This document shows, one piece after another, positions 50,005-58,851 of a stretch of 64,000 nucleotides of DNA (position 1 is the first letter of the stretch; each line of letters starts with the position of its first letter). The stretch covers positions 83,693 through 147,692 of the forward strand of contig CADCVH010000053.1 in assembly GCA_902806085.1 (NCBI GenBank), read 5' to 3'. Under the pieces are notes generated by a model that worked only from the letters and a program-made list of their open reading frames with translations, did not search any database and was not told the origin of the DNA. This DNA comes from an uncultured Rubrobacteraceae bacterium. Lineage in GTDB: Bacteria > Actinomycetota > Rubrobacteria > Rubrobacterales > Rubrobacteraceae. The position numbers and the translations under genes are program-made.

Positions 50005-53000
50005 CTAGCTGGCCCTCCTGCCGCGCCTCCCCGCCCGCAGGAAGGCTCCCGGGGAGGGCCTGACCCGCGGCGTCGGCACCGGGGCCCCCGCGAGCGCTTC
50101 GCGCAGGCTTCCCACACGGTCGACCAGGAAGGCGAAGCCCCTGGCGGCGGTCTGTTCTATCCGGCCCTCCAGGAGGAAGGCGCCCTCGCGGTGCAGCAGG
50201 TCGCCGCACCTCTGGTACGCCGAACGGAAGAGGGTCGCCTGCAAGAGGCCCCACTCGTCCTCGATCAGCAAGAAGTACACCCGGTGGCCGCTCTTGGTGG
50301 GCGGGCTCTGGAGGCATTCGATCAGGCCCGCGGCGCGGGCGCGGGCGCCGTGCGGGAGGTCCCTGATCTCCTCGCTCGAAACCACCCCCAGTTCCTCTAA
50401 TGCCGCGCGGTAGGGGCGGAGGGGATGCCGGCGGACGTTGAGACCCAGGACCTCCCACTCCATCCTCTCCAGCGCCGTGTCCGCGAGGGGCAGGTGCCGG
50501 ACCCCTCTCCTCTCGCGCGAGATCCACCAGCTCGCCGGGTGCTCCAAAGGTATCTCCGGTTGCCCCGCGCTTCGCCTCTTTTTTGGCAAGGACCTGGCCT
50601 CTTCCAGCAGCCTCGACCTGTTGTCTCCACCCGGCAGGCCGTCAAGGAACCCGCCCTTGACCAGGTTCTCCAACGAGTCTCTCTCGACGGCGGTCCGCCC
50701 GTACAGGTCGGCGACGGAGACGAATGGCCTCTCGCGCCGCTCGGCCTCTATGGACGAGATGGCCCTCTCGGAGAGGCCCTTGCAGTAGCGGAGGCCTACG
50801 CGGAGCGCGGGACCGGCGGGGGTGTCCTCCACGGCGAAGTCTCCTTCCGAGACGTTGGCGTCCGGCGGGAGCGCCCCGAGCCCGATCCTCCTCGCCTCGT
50901 TCAGAAGCAGCCTGGGGCTGTAGAAGCCCATGGGTTGCGAATCGAGGAGGGCGGCGAAGAACTCGGCCGGGTAATGGCGCCTCATGTACGCGCTGGCGTA
51001 GGAGAGCTCGGCGAAGGAGGCGGCGTGCGCCGCGGAGAAGCCGTAGACGGAGAAGCCCTCCATCCAAGAGAAGACCTCGCTCGCTTTCGCGGTGGAGACG
51101 CCGTTCTTGCCGGCGCGGCCGAGGAACTCGCGGCGCAGGCCGTTCATCGCGTTCGGCCCGCGGTCCTTGGTCATGGCGCGGCGGAGCAGGTCCCCCTCGC
51201 TGAGGGAGAAGCCCGCCACGGCGTTCGCCACGGCGAGGACCTGCTCCTGGTAGACGAGGACGCCGTAGGTGCGGCGCAGCACCTCCTCTAGTTGCGGCAG
51301 GATGGCCTCGTGCGGTCCTTCGCCGTTCTTTCTCCGGACGAAAGGGGTTATCAGGTCCCCCCTGACGGGGCCTGGCCTGAAGAGCGAGATCTGGGCCACC
51401 AGGTCCGTGAACTTCTCGGGCCGGAGCCGCCGGCTCAGGTGCATCTGCCCCGGCGACTCCAACTGGAACATACCGGCGTTTTTTCCTGTTCGGATCAGGC
51501 CGTAGGTCTCCCCATCCTCCGGCGGCAGGTCGTAAGGGTCCACCTTCCGGCCCGTCCTCCCCGTGGCGAGGACGCCGGCCCTGTGCAGCGCGGTGTGCAT
51601 CCTCAGGCCCAGCAGGTCGAGCTTCGGGAGGCCGACCCGCTCCAGGTCGTCCTTGTCGTACTGGCACCTCAGTAACCCCTCCGTCCCCGAGGGCTCAAGC
51701 GGCACCAGCTCCGAGAGGTGGTGCTCCGCCGTCCCGAAGACCATGCCCCCGCTGTGCGTCCCCGCCTCCCGGATGCGCCCAACCAGGCCCGCCGAGAGCT
51801 CCAGGAGAAGCCGGTACTTCTCCGTGTCCTGCAGGGGGTGGCCGCGCATCGCCGGCTCCTTCAATGCCTCCTCCCACCCCGAAACTCCCACGTAGACCCG
51901 GTTACGGTCCGAGAAACGGGTAGGGACGTACCGGCTGAGCGCGTCTATCTCGCGTGGCGAATGCCCGAGCGCCCTGGCCGCCGCCCTTACCGCCCCCCGC
52001 AAGGACATGGTCTGGACCGTGGACGCCTCAGCAGCACCACTTTTTTGGTGGCGCCGGATCATCTCGAACCTGACCTCGTCCCGTCTTGCGGAACAGAAGT
52101 CCAGGTCTATGTCCGGCGGGTCCCCGCGCCCCTCGTGCATGAACCTCTCGAAGAGCAGCCCGTTGCCGAACGGCTCCGGCTGGGTCAGACCCAAACAGTA
52201 GGAGACCAGGCTGTTCGCGGCGCTCCCCCGCCCCGTCACCGGGATGCCCTTCTCCCTGGCAACCTTACGCGCCTCCCACGCCACCAGGAAGTACGGCGCG
52301 AACCCCCGATGGCCTATGCACCGGAGCTCCCTCCTGAGCCGCGCCGCCACCTCCCCGAGCGTCGGGTCCTCACCACCCTTGCCGTAACGCCTCCTCGCCC
52401 CCGCGAACGCCATCCTCCTGAGCACCCCCCGCGCCGACGCCCCCATCGGGACCCTGGCGACGGGCACGTGTACCCGTCCCGACAGGTCCACCGTCCCGGC
52501 GCACCGCTCCGCCACCGCCACGACGTTAGCCAGGGCCCCCGGATGGCCCGCGAAGAGCCGGCGCATCTGGTCCGGAGACTTCAAGTACAGCTGGTCTGTG
52601 GGGCGGTACTCTGGACCCGGCAACGGAGACAGGTGCGAGGCCGCCACGAGCACCTCGTGCAGGCGGTGGTCCCCCGGCTTGAGGTACGCTGCCTCGTTCG
52701 TCGCCAGCGTCGGCAGGCCCCGATCCTTCGCGAAAGCCGCGACCTTGGCGAGCCTCCTGCGGCTGCCGGCCGTCCCGTCGTCCGTGAGCTCGACGAAGAG
52801 CCCGTCCCGCCCGAACGCCTCCCGTAGGAGGCCCGTGACCTCCCTTGCCCGGACGCCGCGTTCGGAGAGGACGAGCCGGGGTACGAGCCCGAACGGCGTC
52901 GCACCAGTCAGGCAGACGAGCCCTTCGGCGTGGTCCAGCAGGGTCGCTAGCGGGCACGAGGGGCGGCGCCGATCCCCGGAGGCGCACCTGTACGCCGTGA

Positions 53001-53280
53001 CGAGCCGGCAGAGCGAGCGGTAACCCCCCGTCCCCTCCGCCAGCAGGACGAGGTGCCCGCCCCCCTCCACGGATACCTCCACCCCGACCACCGGAGAGAC
53101 GCCGGACCCGACGGCGGCCTCCAGAAAACGGGGGATACCGTACAACCCGTCGCGGTCCGTGAGCGCGAGGGGGCGCATACCCGCGTCCGCCGCCCCCCGA
53201 ACCAGCTCTTCCGGCGTTGCCGTCCCGTACCCGTAGGAGAACCCGCTCCTGGCGTGGAGGTGGACGAACGGGGCGCTCAA
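50005..53280 (-). CDS. dnaE2: Error-prone DNA polymerase III alpha subunit (DnaE2/ImuC)
   Basis: 1091 residues from TTG 53280, whose TTGA overlaps the stop of the gene before it; GTG 53304 is an alternative. N-terminal PHP domain (FVHLHARSGFSYGYGTATPE, LALTDRDGLYGIPRF); polymerase core with catalytic Asp motif DPPDIDLDFCS and GRGSAANSLVSYCLGLTQ; a helix-hairpin-helix region and OB fold near the end (ARAAGLIECLQS). Length near 1100 is normal for DnaE2, shorter than DnaE1. It does SOS mutagenic bypass, usually with ImuA and ImuB, which are not in this window. Confidence 0.93.
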   Translation of the reverse strand: MSAPFVHLHARSGFSYGYGTATPEELVRGAADAGMRPLALTDRDGLYGIPRFLEAAVGSGVSPVVGVEVSVEGGGHLVLLAEGTGGYRSLCRLVTAYRCASGDRRRPSCPLATLLDHAEGLVCLTGATPFGLVPRLVLSERGVRAREVTGLLREAFGRDGLFVELTDDGTAGSRRRLAKVAAFAKDRGLPTLATNEAAYLKPGDHRLHEVLVAASHLSPLPGPEYRPTDQLYLKSPDQMRRLFAGHPGALANVVAVAERCAGTVDLSGRVHVPVARVPMGASARGVLRRMAFAGARRRYGKGGEDPTLGEVAARLRRELRCIGHRGFAPYFLVAWEARKVAREKGIPVTGRGSAANSLVSYCLGLTQPEPFGNGLLFERFMHEGRGDPPDIDLDFCSARRDEVRFEMIRRHQKSGAAEASTVQTMSLRGAVRAAARALGHSPREIDALSRYVPTRFSDRNRVYVGVSGWEEALKEPAMRGHPLQDTEKYRLLLELSAGLVGRIREAGTHSGGMVFGTAEHHLSELVPLEPSGTEGLLRCQYDKDDLERVGLPKLDLLGLRMHTALHRAGVLATGRTGRKVDPYDLPPEDGETYGLIRTGKNAGMFQLESPGQMHLSRRLRPEKFTDLVAQISLFRPGPVRGDLITPFVRRKNGEGPHEAILPQLEEVLRRTYGVLVYQEQVLAVANAVAGFSLSEGDLLRRAMTKDRGPNAMNGLRREFLGRAGKNGVSTAKASEVFSWMEGFSVYGFSAAHAASFAELSYASAYMRRHYPAEFFAALLDSQPMGFYSPRLLLNEARRIGLGALPPDANVSEGDFAVEDTPAGPALRVGLRYCKGLSERAISSIEAERRERPFVSVADLYGRTAVERDSLENLVKGGFLDGLPGGDNRSRLLEEARSLPKKRRSAGQPEIPLEHPASWWISRERRGVRHLPLADTALERMEWEVLGLNVRRHPLRPYRAALEELGVVSSEEIRDLPHGARARAAGLIECLQSPPTKSGHRVYFLLIEDEWGLLQATLFRSAYQRCGDLLHREGAFLLEGRIEQTAARGFAFLVDRVGSLREALAGAPVPTPRVRPSPGAFLRAGRRGRRAS

Positions 53281-53717
53281 TCCAAGACCCCGACGAGAAA
53301 CCACTCCCCGGACCGCTCCCGTGCCAGGTCCGCCACCGTCCCGCCCGAGAGGAGCACCCTGACGGTGACCTCGTCCGTCGTCCGATCCTCATCCCACCAC
53401 CACCCGACCTCCCGCCAGCGGGCGAGGGTCTCCACCACCCACGCCTTCCGGGCCCGCTTCCGGCCCGAGCCCCGCGCGACCCACACGCGACCACCGGCGG
53501 AACCGTCCTCCCCGACCTCGACGGGCTCCCGCCGCGCGCGGACGGCCCGCCCACCGCGTCCTCCGGGTCTCGCCAGGTCGGACGCCCGCGAGAGCCACGG
53601 CGCCGCCAGGAGGTGATCCGCCACCGCCCGCCTCGACTCCCGGGTGGGGAACAGCGGCTCCTCGAAATCCTCCGGCCTCGGCGGGTAGCCGTGTATCTCG
53701 GCGACGCTCGTCTCCAC
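53277..53717 (-). CDS. DUF6504-like small protein of the dnaE2 cassette
   Basis: 146 residues from GTG 53717 with GGGAGGA upstream. The C-terminal part (WREVGWWWDEDRTTDEVTVR, then LARERSGEWFLVGVLD) has the Trp-rich pattern of DUF6504, small proteins next to imuB/dnaE2 in Actinobacteria. The first half is rich in Arg. It is translationally coupled to dnaE2 by TTGA. Role unknown, presumably in mutagenic repair. Confidence 0.72.
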   Translation of the reverse strand: METSVAEIHGYPPRPEDFEEPLFPTRESRRAVADHLLAAPWLSRASDLARPGGRGGRAVRARREPVEVGEDGSAGGRVWVARGSGRKRARKAWVVETLARWREVGWWWDEDRTTDEVTVRVLLSGGTVADLARERSGEWFLVGVLD

Positions 53718-53909
53718 GAGTCCTCCCTCCAAAAAAGGCGCCCGCGGCCGCAAGGAGGGTGGGGAGGACCCTTCCCGCCCGGTATAATCCGGGCGAAGGG
53801 CGTCCTCGCCTCCTCAATCCCCCGAAGACCGCTACTGGTTGGTCGCCGTTCGGTCTCCGGGGCCCGGGGTGGGGGCGCTCTCCTCTATTTTCTCCTTTCT
53901 ACGCTAACA

Positions 53910-53949
53910 CAAACTGCAGTTTGCAGTCCAGGGCAAAACCCGCTAGAGT
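53910..53949 (+). promoter_or_regulatory. lexA promoter with candidate SOS box
   Basis: TTGCAG (53921-53926), 17 bases, TAGAGT (53944-53949). The perfect 14-base palindrome CAAACTGCAGTTTG (53910-53923) overlaps the -35. It is not the Bacillus/Streptomyces box (CGAACNNNNGTTCG) but shares the AAC/GTT spacing-type symmetry, so LexA of this lineage may read it. The rest of 53718-53963 holds no gene. Confidence 0.5.
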
Positions 53950-53963
53950 GTCCGGGTGGCGCG

Positions 53964-54635
53964 ATGACGAAGGGAGCGGCCGTGGTCCCGGAGAATTGGG
54001 GGAAGAGGGTTGAGATGCTCCGGCATCTGGCCCGCATGAGCGCCGCCGGGAGGGGGGCGCCGACCGTGCGCGAGTTGGGCGAGGCGGTGGGCCTGCGGAG
54101 CTCCCAGACTGCCTACAAGCACCTCAAGAAGCTCGAAGAGGCGGGCTACGTCGAGCGGGGGGGCGGGTCGAGGCGGGCGCGGGGCGTCCGGCTCACGGAG
54201 CGGGGCTGGGAGGCGGCCGGGGGGATGCCGCTGCTGGGGCGCATCGCCGCCGGGCGGGGCCTCGAGGCCGTGGCGGTGGACGACGAGTCTTTCTACCTGC
54301 CCCCTGAGCTGCGTTTCTCGCGGTCTGGCAGGAGGCGCTACGCCCTGAGGACCGTGGGGCAGAGCATGAGGGGGGCCGGGATCGAGGACGGGGACGTGCT
54401 CGTCGTGGAGGAGGACGAGGACCCGGCCGACGGCGAGGTCGTCGTGGCGCTCCTGCGGGGCGGCGAGGAGGTGACCGTGAAGAGGATCTTCCGCGAGAGG
54501 GGCGAAGCCGGGGAGTTCGTGCGGCTCAGGCCGGAGAACGGGGACCACGAGGACCTCGTCGTGCCCGCCGAGGAGGCGGAGGTGCAGGGGCGGGTGGTCT
54601 TCGTCGTGCACCCGCCGCGGGGGAGGCGTCGCTAG
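53964..54635 (+). CDS. lexA: LexA repressor
   Basis: 223 residues, ATG. Winged-helix DNA-binding domain at about 8-80 (GAPTVRELGEAVGLRSSQTA, YKHLKKLEEAGYV), cleavage site Ala96-Gly97 in LGRIAAGRG, catalytic Ser134 in TVGQSMRGAGI and Lys173 in EEVTVKRIF: all parts of the self-cleaving S24 domain. It represses SOS genes until RecA-ssDNA triggers cleavage. It is divergent from the dnaE2 unit, and the candidate operator is in the shared gap. Confidence 0.92.
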   Translation: MTKGAAVVPENWGKRVEMLRHLARMSAAGRGAPTVRELGEAVGLRSSQTAYKHLKKLEEAGYVERGGGSRRARGVRLTERGWEAAGGMPLLGRIAAGRGLEAVAVDDESFYLPPELRFSRSGRRRYALRTVGQSMRGAGIEDGDVLVVEEDEDPADGEVVVALLRGGEEVTVKRIFRERGEAGEFVRLRPENGDHEDLVVPAEEAEVQGRVVFVVHPPRGRRR

Positions 54636-54779
54636 AGCGAGGGACGCGAAGCTCCCGCAAAGTGAGATAATAGACAAGCGCCGTATCTTCGGTGGGGTAG
54701 GCTTCGCGGTGTTGGTCTGCGCGGTTGGGGGCGTCTTTTTAGGGACGGTCCTTCCCGCAAAAGGGGCGTAGGAGGGGTT

Positions 54780-56345
54780 GTGGGAGGCATCGAAGATCGT
54801 GGCGGCGTTTTGGAAGGTGGGATCAGCCGGGCCCGTTTCCTGAAGCTGGCGGGGCTCGGGGCCGGGCTCTCGCTCTTCCCCGGCTCCCTGTTCTCCGCGG
54901 GCGCCGCCGGGGCGCAGGCCGCGGGGCCGGAGATCCTCGCCGACGGCAGGTATCCCATCGCGGCCTGGTGGCCGCCGCCCCCGGTGCCGAACACCAACCC
55001 GGACCCCGTCGCCGAGACGGCGAGGCGCTACGCGGAGCTCGCCGGGGCGAACTTCAACGCCGCTATCGGCGGCAACGGCGTGAGCAACGACCGGGCCAAC
55101 GGGCTCGCCCTAACTGCCTGCGAAGAGAACGGCGTGCGGCTCGTGCTCGCCGACGCCGAGCTCAGCAACGCCATCAAGGGCACCACGACCGCCGCCCAGG
55201 GCGTTCAGGCCGAGGGACAGGGAGAGCCGGAGGGCGTGCTGCAGGCCCTCACCGAGCAGGACTCGCGCCAGGACCTCCAGGCGCAGGCCGCCGCGAACCG
55301 GGCGGCGATCACGCAGAGGCTCCAGGAGCTCTACTCGGGGTCCGAAGGACGCCCCGGGTTCGGGCAACGCCGAGGCCTGGCCGGCATATTTGTCTACGAC
55401 GAGCCGGGGAGGACCCTGTTCGCGGACCTCAAGTTCGCGAAGGAGGAGGTCGAGCGGGTGTTCGGCGGCGGCGAGCTGCCCTACGTGAACGTCTGGCCCT
55501 CCTACGCCTCCCCGAAGAACGCGCTTCAGTCCCCGTCGTATGCGGATTACCTCAATTTCTACATGGACGAAACGCGCTATCCGGGCTCGGCGGTCGCCCC
55601 GCCGGTCCTCAGCTTCGACCACTACCCGCTGCTGCTAAACGGGCGGACCACCGCGGACTTCTTCTACAACCACGCCGTGATCCGGCGCTTCGCGCTCCGG
55701 TTCGGCGTGCCCTCCTGGGGGTTCGTGCAGAGCATGGGGTTCGACGGGCGGGCCGTCGGGCTGGAGTGGCGCCGGACGCCGAACGAGGCGGACGTGTTCT
55801 GGCAGATCAACGTGGCGCTCGCCTACGGGGTGAAGGGCATCCAGTACTTCACCTACTGGACCCCGCAGAACAACGAGGTGAAGTTCGGCAACGCCCTGAT
55901 CTCGCGCGCGGGAGCCCGCACCCCGCTCTACGCCTACGCCGGGCGGGCCAACGCCTACCTGCGCAAGGTAGGCGCGGTCCTGCTGCCCCTGAACTCCGCC
56001 TCCGTGACACACGCCAACGAGCCGACCCCGCCCCGCGGCGCGCTGCCCTTCAGGGGCAACCCTTACGTCAGGGCCGCAACCGGCAGCCCGGTCATCCTGA
56101 GCTTTTTCAACGACCCGGACGACCCGGCCGAACGCTACCTGCTCGTCGCGAACCGCGCGCCCAACAGGGCGGCGAAGGCGCGCCTGACCGTCTCCAACCT
56201 CGTCAAAAGCGTGGAATCTTTCGACCCCTCATCCGGGGAGACGGGCGCCTTTGCCCCGTTGACCCTCGGTGGCACCCCGCCCCAGTACCTCTACCCCGTG
56301 ATGTCGCCGGGCCGGGCCCGCCTGTACCGCCTGCGCACCGCCTGA
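54780..56345 (+). CDS. Secreted glycoside-hydrolase-like protein
   Basis: 521 residues, GTG with TAGGAGGGG upstream. A Tat-like signal (SRARFLKLAGLGAGLSLFPG) precedes an Ala-rich cleavage region near residue 45. The body reads as a TIM barrel: YPIAAWWPPPPVP, FNAAIGGNGVSNDRANGL, LAGIFVYDEPG (possible acid Glu), VLSFDHYPLLL, GFVQSMGFDG, VALAYGVKGIQYFTYWTPQN, then a beta-rich tail. This pattern resembles GH42/GH-A clan proteins without an exact family match. Probably acts on an external polysaccharide or glycan. No other gene is nearby in its operon. Confidence 0.65.
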   Translation: MGGIEDRGGVLEGGISRARFLKLAGLGAGLSLFPGSLFSAGAAGAQAAGPEILADGRYPIAAWWPPPPVPNTNPDPVAETARRYAELAGANFNAAIGGNGVSNDRANGLALTACEENGVRLVLADAELSNAIKGTTTAAQGVQAEGQGEPEGVLQALTEQDSRQDLQAQAAANRAAITQRLQELYSGSEGRPGFGQRRGLAGIFVYDEPGRTLFADLKFAKEEVERVFGGGELPYVNVWPSYASPKNALQSPSYADYLNFYMDETRYPGSAVAPPVLSFDHYPLLLNGRTTADFFYNHAVIRRFALRFGVPSWGFVQSMGFDGRAVGLEWRRTPNEADVFWQINVALAYGVKGIQYFTYWTPQNNEVKFGNALISRAGARTPLYAYAGRANAYLRKVGAVLLPLNSASVTHANEPTPPRGALPFRGNPYVRAATGSPVILSFFNDPDDPAERYLLVANRAPNRAAKARLTVSNLVKSVESFDPSSGETGAFAPLTLGGTPPQYLYPVMSPGRARLYRLRTA

Positions 56346-56353
56346 AAACCACG

Positions 56354-56401
56354 GCCGGGTCCGAAGCCGGGTCCGAAGCCGGGTCCGAAGCCGGGTCCGA
56401 A
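56354..56401 (+). repeat. Four tandem 12-base repeats
   Basis: GCCGGGTCCGAA is repeated four times exactly at 56354-56401, directly after the stop at 56345. Copy-number change by slippage is likely. Confidence 0.9.
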
Positions 56402-56415
56402 CCGTCGCCCCGGCC

Positions 56416-56871
56416 TCACTGCTTCCTGGACAGCTCTTCAGCGTGCCGGTGCGTGGCCTCGGTGGCGGCCCGCAGGAAGCGCGAGATCACGCGCCGCTCC
56501 TCTTCGGTAAAACCCTCTTCTATGACCCTCATCGCCAGTATGTAGGGCCAGAGGTGCTCCAGCGAGTCGCCCAATCCCTCCTCTGTCTCGCGCACGAGCG
56601 CGCTCCTGCGGTCCTCGGGGTTCGGCATCCGCTCGACGTGGCCCCTCTTCTCCAGCCGGTCGACGAGCGCCGTCACCGCCCCCGGGCTCATGGAGAGCCT
56701 CCCGCCCAACCGTCCCGGCGTCATCGGACCCGCGCCCTGCAAATGCTCCAGCGCCGCCAACTCGGACGTCTCGATGCCCATGCGCTTGGCGAGGGCCGAC
56801 GCGTAACGCATCGCGGCAGAGGAATGGGCGCGCATCAGATCCGCGAGGGTCTCCTCTTCCGGTCTTGACAT
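56416..56871 (-). CDS. MarR-family transcriptional regulator
   Basis: 151 residues, ATG. Winged helix at about 35-100: TSELAALEHLQGAGPMTPGR, LSMSPGAVTALVDRLEKRGH, VERMPNPEDRRS (wing), dimerising helices at both ends. The divergent gene at 56932 and the operators between them make TspO, oxidoreductase and exporter genes the likely targets. Ligand unknown, commonly phenolic compounds or drugs. Confidence 0.9.
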   Translation of the reverse strand: MSRPEEETLADLMRAHSSAAMRYASALAKRMGIETSELAALEHLQGAGPMTPGRLGGRLSMSPGAVTALVDRLEKRGHVERMPNPEDRRSALVRETEEGLGDSLEHLWPYILAMRVIEEGFTEEERRVISRFLRAATEATHRHAEELSRKQ

Positions 56872-56913
56872 CTATTTGTTTCGATAGTAAAAATATTCAA
56901 CCATAGAAATAGA
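56871..56913. promoter_or_regulatory. MarR-type operators in the divergent promoter gap
   Basis: TCTATTT (56871-56877) and AAATAGA (56907-56913) are a perfect inverted pair across 29 bases; inside the left part CTAT-N8-ATAG (56872-56887) is a second short palindrome. AT-rich in a GC-rich genome. Confidence 0.5.
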
Positions 56914-56931
56914 TTACCAGAGGAGGCGCTC

Positions 56932-57744
56932 GTGGGCAACGGGGATGGGTGGGATTCGGCGCGGCGGGTGGTCGGTGTTGCGGGGGCTCTGTTTCAGGTC
57001 GGGGCGACGGTTCTGGCGGGGGCCGCCATCTCGGAGGCCGTCTCTGAGGGGCCGTCCTCGTTCGTGGAGCCCGCAGGGTATGCGTTCGGGGTGTGGGCCG
57101 TGATCTTTTTGCTCTCGCTGCTCTTCGCCGTCTACCAGGCGTTGCCGGCCAACCGCGAGGGCGCCGTTCTGCGGCGCGTGGGGTGGCCGGTCGCGGGGGC
57201 CTTCCTCTGCACGGGGTTGTGGTCCGTTTTCGTGCCGCTGCGCCAGTTCGGGTTCGCGCAGGTGATGCTGCTGGGCGTCTTCGTCTCTCTGCTCGTCGCC
57301 TACCTGCGGCTCGCGCGTTCGGATCCCGGCGCGCTGGGCCGGGCGGACCGCCTGTTCATCGCGCTGCCGATCGGGGTTTTTCTCGGTTGGATCACGGCGG
57401 CCAACGCCGTCAGCCTCACCTCCGAGGTCGTCCGGGTGGGGGCTGTGGACGCCCGGGGTACCGGTGAGATCCTGGTCGGCTCCGTGCTATTGCTCTTCGG
57501 CGGTCTTCTTGCAGCGGCGATCACCCACGCCGGCCGGAGGGGACCGCCCCAGGGCTACGCGGCCTTCGCGGCTACCGTGCTGTGGGCGCTCGTCGCCATC
57601 GTCGTGGCCCAGTATGGGGCCTCGCCCCTGACCGCCGGCGCCGCTGTGGTCGCCACAGCACCCGTCCTGCTCGTCCTGCTGCGCGGGCTTCGGGGCCGGG
57701 CGCGGCCCGGTAGGCGCGGGACGCCGCGTCCGAGGGCCGTCTGA
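56932..57744 (+). CDS. TspO/MBR-related membrane protein
   Basis: 270 residues, GTG with AGAGGAGG upstream. Eight hydrophobic segments. FVEPAGYAFGVWAVIFLLSL, VYQALPANREG and VGWPVAGAFLCTGLWSVFVP follow the tryptophan-rich sensory (TspO) pattern, in an extended form of the family with added helices. TspO proteins bind porphyrins or take part in stress signalling. Regulated, presumably, by the MarR protein divergent from it. The next gene begins at its stop (TGATG). Confidence 0.75.
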   Translation: MGNGDGWDSARRVVGVAGALFQVGATVLAGAAISEAVSEGPSSFVEPAGYAFGVWAVIFLLSLLFAVYQALPANREGAVLRRVGWPVAGAFLCTGLWSVFVPLRQFGFAQVMLLGVFVSLLVAYLRLARSDPGALGRADRLFIALPIGVFLGWITAANAVSLTSEVVRVGAVDARGTGEILVGSVLLLFGGLLAAAITHAGRRGPPQGYAAFAATVLWALVAIVVAQYGASPLTAGAAVVATAPVLLVLLRGLRGRARPGRRGTPRPRAV

Positions 57745-57767
57745 TGGGGCGGGGCCGGGGGAGAAGG

Positions 57768-58775
57768 ATGCGGGCGGCCGGGTTTCGAAGCTACGGGCCC
57801 CCCGAGGTCATGGAGGTGTTGGAGGCGGAGAGGCCGGAGCCGGGCCCGGACGGCGTCCTCATCCGGGTCGCCGCCGGCGGCGTCAACCCGGCGGATTGCC
57901 TCCTGAGGGGCGGGAAGCTCCGCTTCGTGACCCGTCCCCAACTGCCGTTCGTGCCCGGCGCGGACGTGGCCGGGGTGGTGGAGGACACGGGTTCGGGGGC
58001 GACGCGGTTCCGGCGAGGAGATCCTGTGTACGCGATGCTGCCCTCGACGGCCGGCGGCGGTTACGCGGAGTACGCCGCAACCCCGGAGGCGCACGTCGCC
58101 CCCGCCCCACCCGGTCTCACGCTCGGCGAGGCCGCGGCCGTGCCGCTGGCCGCGCTGACCGCCCTGCAGGCGCTTCGGGACGGGGCCGGCCTCTCCGCGG
58201 GCGCCCGCGTCCTCGTCAACGGCGCTTCGGGCGGGGTGGGGACGTTCGCGGTCCAGATCTCCCGGGCCACGGGGGCGAAGGTGACGGCCGCCGCCAGCGG
58301 GCGCAACGCCGACCTCGTGCGGGATCTCGGGGCGGACGACTTTGTGGACTATACCCGCGAGGACGTCACCGCCGGGGACGCGCGCTACGACGTCGTTCTC
58401 GACGCCGTCGGCGTCCACCCTTTTCGGCGGTGGCGGCGGGTGCTTGAGAGGGGCGGCGTCGCCGTCACCGTCAACCCGTTGCTCGGGAACCCCGCCGCAA
58501 AGCTGTTGTCCCACGTTACCGGCGGGGGCCGGCGTCTGGAGTCGGTCTTGGTGCGGCCGGACGGAAAAGACCTCGAACAGGTGGGAGCCTGGATCTTCGC
58601 CGGAGAGCTCAGGCCCGTGGTCGACCGCAGCTACCCGCTGGCCGCCGCCGCGACCGCCCACCGCCGCAGCGAGGGCCGCCGGACGCGTGGGAAACTCGTG
58701 CTCGTGGTCGACGAAAAACTCGCCGCCCAGCGGGCCGAACCTGCCCCGGATCGGGCCAACCGACCGGTGGGATAG
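57768..58775 (+). CDS. NADPH:quinone reductase-like zinc-less oxidoreductase
   Basis: 335 residues from ATG 57768 (GGAGAAGG upstream); ATG 57744 at the TspO stop adds 8. Medium-chain dehydrogenase: MRAAGFRSYGPPEVMEVLEA, GVNPADCLLRGG, PGADVAGVVEDTG, VNGASGGVGTFAVQIS for NADP, no structural Cys cluster. It reduces quinones or enals. It probably shields against reactive carbonyls and is part of the MarR group. Confidence 0.87.
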   Translation: MRAAGFRSYGPPEVMEVLEAERPEPGPDGVLIRVAAGGVNPADCLLRGGKLRFVTRPQLPFVPGADVAGVVEDTGSGATRFRRGDPVYAMLPSTAGGGYAEYAATPEAHVAPAPPGLTLGEAAAVPLAALTALQALRDGAGLSAGARVLVNGASGGVGTFAVQISRATGAKVTAAASGRNADLVRDLGADDFVDYTREDVTAGDARYDVVLDAVGVHPFRRWRRVLERGGVAVTVNPLLGNPAAKLLSHVTGGGRRLESVLVRPDGKDLEQVGAWIFAGELRPVVDRSYPLAAAATAHRRSEGRRTRGKLVLVVDEKLAAQRAEPAPDRANRPVG

Positions 58776-58851
58776 AGGGGGTCGGCGAGTAGAATTCTTG
58801 GCAGGAGAAACACGCCGAAAAGGCGGCAAAAAGCGGGGAGGCGGTAGGGGT

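Noticed and set aside
53783-53788. TATAAT between the dnaE2 unit and lexA
   Set aside because: No matching -35 in either direction and over 170 bases from lexA; the promoter at 53921 is better.
56354-56401. Four direct repeats as a CRISPR array
   Set aside because: Units are 12 bases and directly joined, with no spacers and no cas genes.
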